A stretch of 61,330 nucleotides of DNA, taken from the NCBI GenBank assembly GCA_030656555.1, contig JAUSPN010000053.1:1-61330 (forward strand), read 5' to 3'. This DNA comes from Candidatus Desulfaltia sp. (lineage in GTDB: Bacteria > Desulfobacterota > Desulfobacteria > Desulfobacterales > ETH-SRB1). A program made the position numbers and the translations under genes. Every line of letters starts with the position of its first letter. Position 1 is the stretch's first letter. A model generated the notes under the pieces. That model saw only the letters and a list, made by a program, of their open reading frames with translations. It made no database searches and was not told the DNA's origin. Shown here one piece after another: positions 8,268 to 16,608 of the stretch.

Positions 8268-8612
8268 TTATTTTATTGGTTCCTGTTTTGAAATACAATT
8301 TACCTCGGCATTTAACATTCCACCGGCCTCAACCACAAGATTTTTACATACGACCTTGCCGCTGCAGCTTCCTGTTGAAAGTATAATCAGCTCAGTAGAC
8401 GCGTTGAGGTCCCCTTCAAATTTTCCGCCGATTGTTATGCTTGCGACCTTAGTATCAGCGCAAACAACCCCTCCTTCGGCAATAATCAAGGTTTCTCCGA
8501 CAAGGGTTCCTTTCACAGCACCTTTTATTACCAGTTTTCCTTTAACAGAAACCGTACCATCAATTGTCAGCCCCTCATCAATAATAGATATATTATCCGA
8601 TTTGTTCCACAT
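8268..8612 (-). CDS. Bactofilin (polymer-forming cytoskeletal protein, CcmA-like)
   Basis: About 114 residues, nearly all a right-handed beta-helix of short hydrophobic repeats (GKLVIKGAVKGTLVGETLIIAEGG and similar turns), flanked by short tails. This is the bactofilin fold, which self-assembles into filaments that position peptidoglycan enzymes. I place the start at the ATG at 8612 because GGAGAGG lies five bases before it; a longer frame from 8639 lacks such a site. It is the last gene after an M99 carboxypeptidase and a YkuD protein, like the CcmA/Csd partners that set helical shape in Helicobacter. Role in cell curvature is inferred from this context. Confidence 0.85.
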   Translation of the reverse strand: MWNKSDNISIIDEGLTIDGTVSVKGKLVIKGAVKGTLVGETLIIAEGGVVCADTKVASITIGGKFEGDLNASTELIILSTGSCSGKVVCKNLVVEAGGMLNAEVNCISKQEPIK

Positions 8613-8705
8613 GACGCCTCTCCTGAACCATAAAAGCAAGTATATTCCCCATAGTTTGTAGTGGCTACTCTTATAAAAGTACGCTCATACAACATGGCCG
8701 TGTAT

Positions 8706-9614
8706 CTATTGTAAAACAGGCTCTTTCAAATCGACAATCAATTCGCCTACCTGTTTTTCATTGCAGGTAACTACCACCCGATAGGAGATCCCATTTTTGT
8801 TCAGAGAATAGCGTTTCCAGAGATCTCTGGCCGTGTTAATTACATAACCTCTGTCTTCTCCGGTATTATTGCTGGTGTTGCCGACATAGCCTTTAAAATT
8901 CACGATCATATCTGCCGGATTTCCGGGACCACCAATTATATCAACAATTTCAAATCTATCGCCATTGATCAGTTTAACATGATCATTATTTGAAAACATA
9001 TGTTCCTTGTCATTAATTTTTATTTTAAAGGAGTCTATTTGTGGAGTCAAAAGCTGCCTTTTTGTGATTGATACACCTTGAGCTATGTTTTTTTCGCTTT
9101 TATTAATTGCCAGATAAACGCTTCCACATGAAAAGAAATCTTTTTTTACTATAATTCGTGTAGGCCCGGTTATGCTGATTTTCTTTCGCATATCGTGAAG
9201 AGTTCCATAGCCGACAACATCTGCAGAAAGACCTCTCTCGTAATTAGCTTCCATATGCGATATTAAAACAGTATCTCCGGAATTAATATTCAGCGTCTGC
9301 TGGTTTTTAACAACTATCGGCAAAGAATCGTTTACCGAAATAATCAGATAATCAAGCACAGGTTTATCCATGTTCAGGCCCGGCGTTTCAGGAACAATTC
9401 CAAATGTTTCCATAAATGCATTAATTGCAAGATTATGATGCCGCACATTCATCAGCAGAGGCAACGATTTGCTGGCCTCAATCCCAAATGCCGGTATCCC
9501 GCGTTTATACAAAGCATAATAGGTTGCAGATCCGCGTTGCTCCTTATGCAAAGAGGTTTTTTCGATTGTTTTGTGATTGTTGAAAGAAAAGTAATAAGCG
9601 GGATCTTTTATATT
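8706..9614 (-). CDS. C-terminal half of frameshifted Csd4-like (M99) carboxypeptidase
   Basis: This frame is open from 9614 down to the stop at 8706, but its first start-like codon is a TTG at 9551. Upstream of that TTG the frame encodes DPAYYFSFNNH and continues to HKEQRGSATYYA and IPAFGIEASKSLP. These are the end of the M99 catalytic domain, including the likely catalytic Glu in GIEAS. Beta-rich accessory domains follow to the C-terminus. It completes the protein begun at 10240, and a -1 shift at 9608-9617 joins the two. It therefore cannot be a functional protein on its own. The break may be a genuine mutation, a sequencing indel in an A-rich run, or a rare recoding site. Confidence 0.75.
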   Translation of the reverse strand, partial: NIKDPAYYFSFNNHKTIEKTSLHKEQRGSATYYALYKRGIPAFGIEASKSLPLLMNVRHHNLAINAFMETFGIVPETPGLNMDKPVLDYLIISVNDSLPIVVKNQQTLNINSGDTVLISHMEANYERGLSADVVGYGTLHDMRKKISITGPTRIIVKKDFFSCGSVYLAINKSEKNIAQGVSITKRQLLTPQIDSFKIKINDKEHMFSNNDHVKLINGDRFEIVDIIGGPGNPADMIVNFKGYVGNTSNNTGEDRGYVINTARDLWKRYSLNKNGISYRVVVTCNEKQVGELIVDLKEPVLQ

Positions 9615-10240
9615 TTATTGATCTTTGCAACTATCGATCTTGCCATATCACCAAGATGAATGGTCTGCCCTGTTTCAGAACTTACATAAGACTCGCAATC
9701 AGCAATAATTGATTGTCCAAATTTTTTGGGATTTCTTGCAGGCCCCTCCCATTTATCAGAATAGAAACCTGATCCATCATGCAGGTTAAGCATACAATCA
9801 CTTTCATTAATCAATTTTTTTAAAATTTCAACGATCTTAGTTTCATAGTTATGTTTAAGGTCTTCTGCAAACTTCCGATTCATATCATCATTTATTTTCC
9901 GGCGTTTTAAAATAATGGACTGAAAATTAGCTCTTGGCACGACTATCAGATTACCTTTGGCCAGGCTGATATCTGCATAATGGTCAACAGAAAGAAAGCC
10001 TCCTGGTTCATCTCCCTGTATGCCGCCTATAAGCAGAAGCGTTTTGCCGGGAATTTCACCGTAAACATTGTACACATGAAGTTCATGATCCGTGCCCTCA
10101 AAAAATATTGTATGAATTCTTTTTTGTGCTGCGGCGATACCAGGCAGAAAAAAAACAGCAATAATTAAAAACGCAACAATTATGTTTCTGCAGCCCATGT
10201 AAAATCCGGTTTGTTTGTTTTTCTTAAACAATATTTTCAT
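9608..10240 (-). CDS. N-terminal half of frameshifted Csd4-like (M99) D,L-carboxypeptidase
   Basis: 210 residues. A signal peptide (hydrophobic 18-38, cut near AAAQ) leads into the M14/M99 fold. IGGIQGDEPGG holds the atypical zinc ligands Gln and Glu (QxxE in place of HxxE), and LNLHDGSGFY holds the zinc His. Helicobacter Csd4 is known to use this Gln ligand. The frame stops at 9608 in AAT-AAA-ATA-TAA, yet the family continues; the rest is in the -1 frame at 8706-9614. Csd4/Pgp1 trims muropeptide tripeptides to dipeptides in the periplasm and is needed for helical or curved shape. The gene follows the membrane coiled-coil gene after 62 bases. The start has no clear ribosome site; an ATG at 10198 is an alternative. 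Confidence 0.8.
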   Translation of the reverse strand: MKILFKKNKQTGFYMGCRNIIVAFLIIAVFFLPGIAAAQKRIHTIFFEGTDHELHVYNVYGEIPGKTLLLIGGIQGDEPGGFLSVDHYADISLAKGNLIVVPRANFQSIILKRRKINDDMNRKFAEDLKHNYETKIVEILKKLINESDCMLNLHDGSGFYSDKWEGPARNPKKFGQSIIADCESYVSSETGQTIHLGDMARSIVAKINKI

Positions 10241-10302
10241 TATAGTATGTCGAGGGTCTAAAAAAGACTACAACAAGGTAAATGATACTTTTTACGACGC
10301 TA

Positions 10303-11157
10303 TCATGTTTGGTCTGAAACAGTTTCTTTAATCTCTACAGGTAAACTCTTTTCAAACAGCAGTTCACCTGTTTTGGTAAATACAAATACCGTAGCTGTTT
10401 TAAATCGTTTTGGGTCAGATTCATTTCGTGTTTTGAATTCGATAACTCTAAAGCGCGATATTGAAAAATACTGCCCTTTTTTAAACTCGGCTGGTTTACC
10501 TGACACCAGAGATACATATGGAAATGTCAGCCAGCTACTTTGATCATCTTCGTTTTGTTTTAGTATTACAAATACATGTCCTGAAACAGGTTGGTTGTTT
10601 TTAGTTGTTATTTTAAACTGAACATTCAATGTAGCTGTGTCTCGTTCAAATAAAAAACTAAAATCCTCCATAGCGATTCTTCGAATCTTTTCAGGCCCGG
10701 CAAGATCTATTTTTTCTTCGACCTGTTTCTTGTCAGGCAAAGAAGCTGTTTTGTCAATCGCTTTGGAATCTGCGGTTTTAACAAAAGAGTTTGAATCAGG
10801 CGATATATCGGTGTCTCTGTTTTTAATCTTGGATTCAGCCACAACAAGACGCACAACCAGCAGATCCTTTTCATCACGCAAAGACACAACCTCCTTGTGT
10901 GAAATATCCAAAGCATTGCTCAAATTCTTATTATCTTCTCTTGTGCTTTTGAAAATAATTAATAGCCAGGAAAAAGAAACTATAGCAATAACCAGTACAA
11001 TTGCTAACGTAATCCCCAGCCTTTGGGATATTCTTTTCGATATTATCTGCCCATAATCTCCTAAAAACAAAACACTCCAGGAACCAGCCTTTTTTGACAA
11101 TTTTGGTGGTGTGTGTGTTTTTACAATTTTTGCCAGGTTTCTCGAAAGATCTTCCAT
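10303..11157 (-). CDS. Inner-membrane coiled-coil protein of unknown function
   Basis: 284 residues. A basic N-terminal tail (1-45) is followed by one transmembrane helix (about 47-70, GITLAIVLVIAIVSFSWLLI), a short coiled coil with heptads (about 72-112), a polar linker, and a conserved-looking beta-rich C-terminal domain (about 160-284, MEDFSFLFERDTATLNVQF onward). The topology places the C-terminal part in the periplasm. I do not recognise the family. The gene begins 37 bases inside the YkuD gene and precedes the Csd4-like gene, so it is probably co-translated with shape or cell-wall enzymes. It could be a membrane anchor or scaffold for them, as Csd5/Csd7 are in Helicobacter; that is inference. 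Confidence 0.72.
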   Translation of the reverse strand: MEDLSRNLAKIVKTHTPPKLSKKAGSWSVLFLGDYGQIISKRISQRLGITLAIVLVIAIVSFSWLLIIFKSTREDNKNLSNALDISHKEVVSLRDEKDLLVVRLVVAESKIKNRDTDISPDSNSFVKTADSKAIDKTASLPDKKQVEEKIDLAGPEKIRRIAMEDFSFLFERDTATLNVQFKITTKNNQPVSGHVFVILKQNEDDQSSWLTFPYVSLVSGKPAEFKKGQYFSISRFRVIEFKTRNESDPKRFKTATVFVFTKTGELLFEKSLPVEIKETVSDQT

Positions 11158-12491
11158 CTACCTTTTTCCTGTACTAATATAAGTTTTTTTATTCCCTTTG
11201 CTTTGAACGTATTCGACGTATAAGTCTGAATAAATGAAACTGTAATTTTATTTCCTGATTTTTCAATAATCAGATTATCTCTTGCAATACGAATAAAATC
11301 ATATTTACTATTCAATCTATCTTTGTAGTTAAGCCATGCTTTGAGATTCATTCCCTGGAAAAGAAAATCGCTTGAATAACAACTTCCGTATCGCTTAATA
11401 TCCTTTACAGACCATGCCTGCAACCACTCATCAACAAAGTTTGTAATTTCATGTTTATCTTCAACCAGTTTTTGCAGGTTATGGCCTGCTGAAACAAGCA
11501 GATTGCTATTCTTTTGATTTATTGGGGCTCCATGAGATTCTTCGCCGACTATCCTGAAAGAATCTCCCATATTTGCCAGATAAAGTTTTTTGCTTCCTGC
11601 ATGTAATTCCTTGCCTGATGATCTTACAAACTGATCAAACAAGACAACATAAATCCCATTATGCCTTAAAATCGATCTTCCTTTTATTTCAACAGATAGA
11701 TCCAGATTAGATGCGGAATAAATCTTTTTAACTTTGTTCCACTCTGTCCACCAGGAAATATCAGGCAAATATTCAGGAGCATAACACTCCAGATATTCAT
11801 GATAAGTACCGTTCTCAAGCGCATTGTTCCATTGTTTAAGAAAATTAAAGATAGAGTTCTTAATCTTGCCCTTATCATCAAAAGAAGCATACGAAAGCTT
11901 GTCCACAATGACAATGGGGGTTTTATGCAAGACAATATATTTTGCCAGCCTATCAATATCCTGGTTTGCCAGCACAACACACCCGTTTGAATCCCTTGCT
12001 TTTATAGGCTGGTTGGTTCCATGAAGCCAAATTGAATGGCCTTTGCGACCTTCAATTCGATCAAAAAAATTAGGGTAATCTATTGGGAAGGCCATTGTTC
12101 CATATATTAGCGAAAGATCCTTCTTTTTATACTCATTGGTGAAAAAGTAGAGCCCCTCAGGAGTTTTTTTGTCCCCTGATTGGGATTTCCTCCCGACCGC
12201 CTCGCCGGTTGAACATTTAAAGCGATACATTTCCTTAAAGGAATCATCACCATAAGAATAGAAAAGTAATTGCTGAACACCCTTTTCAACCACCATCGCA
12301 TATTTTGCAGAGCTGTCATTATCAAACGAAATAAACACATCCGGTACTTTTGCCGGGCTTGGCTGCTGGCTTGCAACAACCTCCAACCCTGCCTCCTTAT
12401 GCTGTGATGCTGAAACTCCTAAGCTAATTAACGGCAACATAATCAGCGCAAGCCATATATAAAATATCCGCATCTTGATATAACGAGCCAT
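11121..12491 (-). CDS. YkuD-domain L,D-transpeptidase/carboxypeptidase with NTF2-like domains (Csd6-like)
   Basis: 456 residues. Signal peptide at 1-28 (hydrophobic, VSA-S). The YkuD catalytic domain spans about 60-200, with SIWLHGTNQP and SNGCVVL giving the His and Cys nucleophile. Two NTF2/SnoaL-like segments follow (about 220-330 and 345-456, each with a FLKQWNNAL or FVDEWLQAW helix and a terminal KWKIFRETW-type strand). Helicobacter Csd6 and Campylobacter Pgp2 are YkuD proteins with a C-terminal NTF2-like domain that act as L,D-carboxypeptidases on muropeptides. The same architecture next to an M99 enzyme and a bactofilin supports that role here. An ordinary L,D-transpeptidase is the alternative. 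Confidence 0.82.
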   Translation of the reverse strand: MARYIKMRIFYIWLALIMLPLISLGVSASQHKEAGLEVVASQQPSPAKVPDVFISFDNDSSAKYAMVVEKGVQQLLFYSYGDDSFKEMYRFKCSTGEAVGRKSQSGDKKTPEGLYFFTNEYKKKDLSLIYGTMAFPIDYPNFFDRIEGRKGHSIWLHGTNQPIKARDSNGCVVLANQDIDRLAKYIVLHKTPIVIVDKLSYASFDDKGKIKNSIFNFLKQWNNALENGTYHEYLECYAPEYLPDISWWTEWNKVKKIYSASNLDLSVEIKGRSILRHNGIYVVLFDQFVRSSGKELHAGSKKLYLANMGDSFRIVGEESHGAPINQKNSNLLVSAGHNLQKLVEDKHEITNFVDEWLQAWSVKDIKRYGSCYSSDFLFQGMNLKAWLNYKDRLNSKYDFIRIARDNLIIEKSGNKITVSFIQTYTSNTFKAKGIKKLILVQEKGRWKIFRETWQKL

Positions 12492-12510
12492 AACCTTCTC
12501 TAAAAAAAAC

Positions 12511-13320
12511 CTATAAGTTGTTTGATGCCACTGTAACCGTATCCCACCTGTCGGCCATAAAATAGCGCCTTGCGTTGCCGCAATTTACAGCTATTTCAAG
12601 ATATCCTCTGCTGCCGATAATAGCAAGAGGGCTTTGTGGCAATACGTTTTCATACGTTTTTGATAATCCAATAATTTTCTTTTTGCCTATCCTGAATTCC
12701 AGTTTTTCTTTTTTGCAGAACTTGCAAAAATTATCAAGGCTCTTTTCATCTATATTCGTAATCAGGTTGCCGAATCCGTCAATAAATACAACGGCCCCCA
12801 CAAGTTCGCCGCTGTTTGAAATAGAGGCTTGCTCGATAAACAGCTTTTTTAAATCTATTTTATCTGTTGGAACACCTAATGCTTTAATTTCAACCCCGTT
12901 AGACAGGTGAGCGGCAACAGGAGCAAAAACATCTCTTCCATGAAAAGTTCGGCTCACAGATTCTAAAAAATAACGCGGGTCCTCAACACGAACAATCGAG
13001 CCGATATTAGGTTCATCCATTAAAAAGGTTAAAACTCCATTATCCGGTGCGAGAAAAATATGGCCTGTTACTTCAATGGCGATTATTGCACGCTCACTCC
13101 CAACTCCAGGGTCTATAACGACAACATGAACCGTTCCTTCAGGAAAAAATTTGAAAGAATGTTTTATTACATATGCGGCCTGGATTAAATCCTGAGGCTT
13201 GATATGGTGAGTAATATCAACGATAATAGCGGCAGGGTTAATGGAAAGGATAACGCCCTTCATGACCCCGACATACTCATCATCAACACCGAAATCGGTA
13301 ATTAGAGTAATTATTGACAT
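12511..13320 (-). CDS. S-adenosyl-L-methionine hydrolase (adenosine-forming), DUF62 family
   Basis: 269 residues, full length for the SAM hydroxide adenosyltransferase family. The N-terminal LITDFGVDDEYVGVMKG, VDITHHI, HVVVIDPGVGSER, LAPDNGVLTFL, FHGRDVFAPVAAHL and GAVVFIDGFGNLITNI motifs match the family in order. These enzymes use water to split SAM into adenosine and methionine in the cytoplasm. The gene lies between ruvB (61 bases) and the Csd6-like gene (19 bases) on the same strand and is probably part of the same transcript. No functional link with its neighbours is evident. Confidence 0.9.
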   Translation of the reverse strand: MSIITLITDFGVDDEYVGVMKGVILSINPAAIIVDITHHIKPQDLIQAAYVIKHSFKFFPEGTVHVVVIDPGVGSERAIIAIEVTGHIFLAPDNGVLTFLMDEPNIGSIVRVEDPRYFLESVSRTFHGRDVFAPVAAHLSNGVEIKALGVPTDKIDLKKLFIEQASISNSGELVGAVVFIDGFGNLITNIDEKSLDNFCKFCKKEKLEFRIGKKKIIGLSKTYENVLPQSPLAIIGSRGYLEIAVNCGNARRYFMADRWDTVTVASNNL

Positions 13321-13381
13321 AGCTCGTTGCTGGTTACTATTTGCTCGTTGTTTTCAGCTTGGCCTTTTGAGTCTTGAGCTT

Positions 13382-14428
13382 TCACCTTTGAGCTTCTCGT
13401 TTCTGAACACTAAAACCAAGGTGTCTGTATGCGGATTCAGTAGCCTTTCTTCCTGAAGGGGTCCTTATAATCAGACCGATTTTAAGAAGATACGGCTCAA
13501 CAACGTCAACGAGCGTATCCGCCTCTTCCTGAAGTGTTGCAGAAATTGCTTCGATGCCGACCGGACCGCCATGATAAAACTCGATTACTGTTTTAATGTA
13601 TCGGCGATCAAGATGGGTCAGCCCTTTTTTATCAACTCCTTCCAGGGCCAGAGCCTCTTCAACTGTTTTCTTTGTAATCTTTCCATCTGCCCTGACCTGG
13701 ACATAATCCCTTACACGTTTAAGAAGCCTGTTTGTAATTCTTGGAGTTCCTCTGGATCTCTTTGCAAGCTCAATTGCGCCTTTATCATCAATACTAACTT
13801 TAAGTAATTCTGCGGAACGTCTGCCGATTTTCACAAGATCCTCTTCTCCATAAAAATCAAGGCTTCTTAATATGCCGAATCGATCCCGCAAAGGAGCCGA
13901 TAACAGCCCAACACGAGTAGTTGCGCCAACAAGGGTAAAAGTGTTTAGACGGTATCTATGACTACGGGCATATGCCCCCTTATCAAACATAAAATCAACG
14001 GCAAAATCCTCCATTGCAGAATATAGAAACTCTTCCACGGTCTTTGGCATTCTATGAATCTCATCTACAAACAGGACATCCCCTTCTTCAAGGTGGGTCA
14101 GAATTCCTATCAGATCTCCGGCTTTTTCAAGCGCCGGCCCTGAAGTCACGGTAATATTGCTCCCCATTTCCTTGGCAATAATATAGGCCAGGGTGGTTTT
14201 CCCAAGGCCGGGAGGCCCATGGAAAAGGACATGATCTATAGGTTCCTTACGCTGCATAGCGGCTTCTATCGCTATTTTAAGGGTTTCAACAAGCTCTGTC
14301 TGGCCAACATATTCGAAAAGGCTTTGCGGACGCAATGACATGATTTCCGGTTCCTGATCAACAGGCAAACTTGATTTAGAAAGGATGCTGTTTTTATCAG
14401 AAGAATGTATCAGTATATTGTCTGCCAT
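13382..14428 (-). CDS. ruvB: Holliday junction branch-migration helicase RuvB
   Basis: 348 residues, normal length. Walker [10 protein letters not shown] near 70, Walker [10 protein letters not shown] near 120, sensor [19 protein letters not shown], and the C-terminal winged helix ([16 protein letters not shown], then a conserved RTPSGRKAT). RuvB forms hexameric rings that pull DNA through the RuvA-bound junction. The gene is third in ruvC-ruvA-ruvB, but 126 bases separate it from ruvA, and this gap carries a copy of the AACCGTGAACGGTT repeat. The N-terminus has a 28-residue extension before the conserved [11 protein letters not shown]. Confidence 0.96.
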   Translation of the reverse strand: MADNILIHSSDKNSILSKSSLPVDQEPEIMSLRPQSLFEYVGQTELVETLKIAIEAAMQRKEPIDHVLFHGPPGLGKTTLAYIIAKEMGSNITVTSGPALEKAGDLIGILTHLEEGDVLFVDEIHRMPKTVEEFLYSAMEDFAVDFMFDKGAYARSHRYRLNTFTLVGATTRVGLLSAPLRDRFGILRSLDFYGEEDLVKIGRRSAELLKVSIDDKGAIELAKRSRGTPRITNRLLKRVRDYVQVRADGKITKKTVEEALALEGVDKKGLTHLDRRYIKTVIEFYHGGPVGIEAISATLQEEADTLVDVVEPYLLKIGLIIRTPSGRKATESAYRHLGFSVQKREAQR

Positions 14429-14530
14429 AATTTTTACTATCTAAAGTGATCGGTTTCAGGTTCAGAGTTCAAGGTTCAAAGGTTATAGTCTACTGATATT
14501 CTTTTTGTTAACAGCCAGTTAGAAATCTTC

Positions 14531-14546
14531 AACCGTGAACGGTTAC
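14531..14546. repeat. extragenic palindromic repeat copy
   Basis: AACCGT-GA-ACGGTT followed by AC. The same core occurs at 33146-33161, and variants occur at 38104, 39045, 39300 and 41169. It lies in the ruvA-ruvB gap beside GTTCAGAGTTCAAGGTTCAAAGG-type sequence, which also recurs at 33115-33185. Confidence 0.6.
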
Positions 14547-14554
14547 GGTATTTA

Positions 14555-15175
14555 TTAGTTTTTTTCGCCGTGATATACTTCTTCAATAAGTTCTTCAGGG
14601 CTTGATATGTTTATATTGCGTTTCATGGCTTCAGAAATCATCCGTTTGGCATCACCAGCCCTGTAACCCAGCTGACCAACAAGCACATCAAACACCTGCC
14701 TTGAAAAGTCCTCCGCAACAGGCGTCTTTTCCCGCTCCTTTTCTGTTTCGCGGATTAATGCGAACTTATTCATCTTGCCTTCAAGTGTTGCAATTATTTT
14801 CTGGGCTGTCCTGTTCCCGATACCTTTTAATTGCTTAAGCCTGGCAACATCTTTTGATTCAATAGCCTTGGCTATCTCACGAACCGTAAGGCTCAGGGCT
14901 TTAACCGCTTTCATGGGACCTATATCTTCAACAGAGATAAAATATTGAAAAAATTCTCTCTCTACCTCGAGATTAAAACCGATCAATACAGGCTTTGGTT
15001 GCCGTTCGGTTTGCTGGTAATAAATATACAGAGAAACCTCATCACCGATCATCTTTGACTTAAAACTGTCCATCACAAATGCAGGAAGCAAAACCTCATA
15101 TCCTACCTGACCGGCAAGAAGCAGTATTCGCTCATCCTCTTTTTTCAGCAGTTTCCCTTCAATATAACCTATCAT
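14555..15175 (-). CDS. ruvA: Holliday junction DNA-binding protein RuvA
   Basis: 206 residues. The N-terminal OB fold (MIGYIEGKLLKKEDE, VGYEV) is followed by two helix-hairpin-helix motifs (ISVEDIGPMKAVKAL and LKGIGNRTAQKIIATLEGK), then a flexible linker and a C-terminal RuvB-binding three-helix domain (QVFDVLVGQLGYRAGDAKRMI). RuvA tetramers hold the four-way junction and load RuvB. The start codon follows the ruvC stop directly, so translation is probably coupled. Confidence 0.95.
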   Translation of the reverse strand: MIGYIEGKLLKKEDERILLLAGQVGYEVLLPAFVMDSFKSKMIGDEVSLYIYYQQTERQPKPVLIGFNLEVEREFFQYFISVEDIGPMKAVKALSLTVREIAKAIESKDVARLKQLKGIGNRTAQKIIATLEGKMNKFALIRETEKEREKTPVAEDFSRQVFDVLVGQLGYRAGDAKRMISEAMKRNINISSPEELIEEVYHGEKN

Positions 15176-15691
15176 TTATTTGTCTTGTGAAATTTTATCG
15201 TTTGAGTTTTTTAAGCCGTCATGGTATCGAAAAAGACCTATAATGGCTAAACCAATTGCATCAGAAGCATGGTACGGCCTAATCGGTGTCGTCAAATTTA
15301 AAAAATGTCTGACTGCCCTTTCAAGCTGCATTTTACTGGCATTGCCGTTGCCCGTCAAAATCTGCTTGGCTTCACGCACCTGTACTTCAATAACAGGCAA
15401 ATCAAGCTGGCTCCCTGCAAGAAGAATTACACCTGTTACCTTACCAAGAGTTATACCAGACTTTGGATATTTTTGAAGAGAAAATATATCCTCTACAACC
15501 ATAAGATCCGGTTTTTCATCTTTTAAAATAATAAGAAGTTTTGAAAAGATTTTGTTGAGTCGACTTGGCAATGGAATGTTTTTTGAAGTAGTTATGCTGC
15601 CATAGGAATAAGCTTCAACCTTAAGCTCCGTCCCTGTAACAATACCGATACCAGTTGATTCCAACCCTGGATCTATGCCGATGGCCTTAAT
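15176..15691 (-). CDS. ruvC: Holliday junction resolvase RuvC, non-canonical start
   Basis: The protein has the four catalytic acids of RuvC: D in IGIDPG at the N-terminus, E in VVEDIF, and the C-terminal H-x2-D pair region in HASDAIGLA. However, the only ATG/GTG/TTG in frame near the N-terminus is a TTG at 15664, which falls after IGIDPG and would remove the first catalytic Asp. The frame is open upstream to about 15708 and reads ATA-AAA-AAT-ACG-GCG-ATT-AAG-GCC-ATC-GGC. I therefore place the start at the ATT at 15691, though the ATA at 15706 is also possible. GGGG lies upstream (15712-15715). The start region abuts the cpoB stop (15703-15705). Length from ATT is 171 residues, normal for RuvC. 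Confidence 0.88.
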   Translation of the reverse strand: MKAIGIDPGLESTGIGIVTGTELKVEAYSYGSITTSKNIPLPSRLNKIFSKLLIILKDEKPDLMVVEDIFSLQKYPKSGITLGKVTGVILLAGSQLDLPVIEVQVREAKQILTGNGNASKMQLERAVRHFLNLTTPIRPYHASDAIGLAIIGLFRYHDGLKNSNDKISQDK

Positions 15692-15702
15692 CGCCGTATT
15701 TT

Positions 15703-16566
15703 TTATTTAAACCCCTTTAATTTCTTCTTTGCTATATCTGCTTCATTTGATTTCGGATATTTTAGGATCAATTCCTCTAAAATAAGACGAGCGTTTGCCT
15801 TTTCTCCAAGATTTAAAAAGGCAAGCCCCTGTTTCAAAAATGAAGCCGGCGCCTTATTGCCTTTCGGATATTTTTCTATCACCTTCTGGTATTCCAATAT
15901 TGCTTTTTCGTACCATTTTTCACGATAGTATATTTCACCGATCCAAAATTGTGCATTATCGGCATGCTGTGACTTTGGATATTGCTTTATTATTCTTTGA
16001 AACTCCTCACGAGCGGCCTCAAGATCACCATGATCAAATGCCTGTTTAGCTGATGCGTAAATTTCATCTTCCGATCCGCCAGAGCGCTTTGGCGGATCGG
16101 TTTTGCCCACAGCCTTGGTTTTTGAATCAGAGCCTGGAGGCTCTAAATTAAGATATTTCTGTATATTTACAATGTAATCATAATTTAAAGCCGATCTTTC
16201 TTCAACTTTACCTAAAACATCTTTCCTCTTTGCTCCCACATCTTCAAGAACCGCTATTTTCCGTTTTAACAGGTATTCGGCCTCTTCAAGTTTTCCATTT
16301 AATATCCGTATTTCCTCTCTGAGTCCGTCTAACATGACATGAATATCTGCAGACCTGGTTCTATAGTAATGCTCCTTTTCTTCCTGCTTTTTTATGGATT
16401 CCTGCGTCAGGGATTTAAGCTGAGCCTCATCCTTCTCCAGCTCAATATTGCGCTGTTCAAGAACAGCTATACGATCATAGAGCGCTATAACATCCTGCTG
16501 CATGGCGCATCCGCATAAAACAGCGATACAGGCAGTAAATAAAATAATAATTTTCATAGCAAGCAT
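15703..16566 (-). CDS. cpoB: Tol-Pal system lipoprotein/coordinator CpoB (YbgF)
   Basis: 287 residues. A lipoprotein-type signal (MKIIILFTACIAVLCGC, Cys after LCG) suggests a membrane anchor, unlike soluble E. coli CpoB. A long coiled coil spans about 25-120, a polar linker follows, and three TPR repeats occupy about 165-287 (AKQAFDHGDLEAAREEFQR, AQFWIGEIYY and later copies). CpoB couples outer-membrane constriction by Tol-Pal with peptidoglycan synthesis. It is last in the tolQRAB-pal-cpoB series. A perfect 18-bp hairpin covers the gap to pal and includes the AGGA ribosome site seven bases before the ATG at 16566. A second ATG at 16557 could also serve. Confidence 0.9.
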   Translation of the reverse strand: MLAMKIIILFTACIAVLCGCAMQQDVIALYDRIAVLEQRNIELEKDEAQLKSLTQESIKKQEEKEHYYRTRSADIHVMLDGLREEIRILNGKLEEAEYLLKRKIAVLEDVGAKRKDVLGKVEERSALNYDYIVNIQKYLNLEPPGSDSKTKAVGKTDPPKRSGGSEDEIYASAKQAFDHGDLEAAREEFQRIIKQYPKSQHADNAQFWIGEIYYREKWYEKAILEYQKVIEKYPKGNKAPASFLKQGLAFLNLGEKANARLILEELILKYPKSNEADIAKKKLKGFK

Positions 16567-16567
16567 T

Positions 16568-16607
16568 TTAAAATCCTAATTGAGCCAAAGCTCAATTAGG
16601 ATTTTAA
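16568..16607 (-). promoter_or_regulatory. perfect 18-bp stem-loop in the pal-cpoB gap
   Basis: TTAAAATCCTAATTGAGC (16568-16585) and its exact reverse complement (16590-16607) flank a four-base loop. On the transcript the 3' arm contains AGGA, the likely Shine-Dalgarno of cpoB, and ends one base before its ATG. It may lower cpoB translation, protect the pal mRNA 3' end, or act as a partial terminator; the T-run after the stem is short. Confidence 0.6.
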
Positions 16608-16608
16608 T

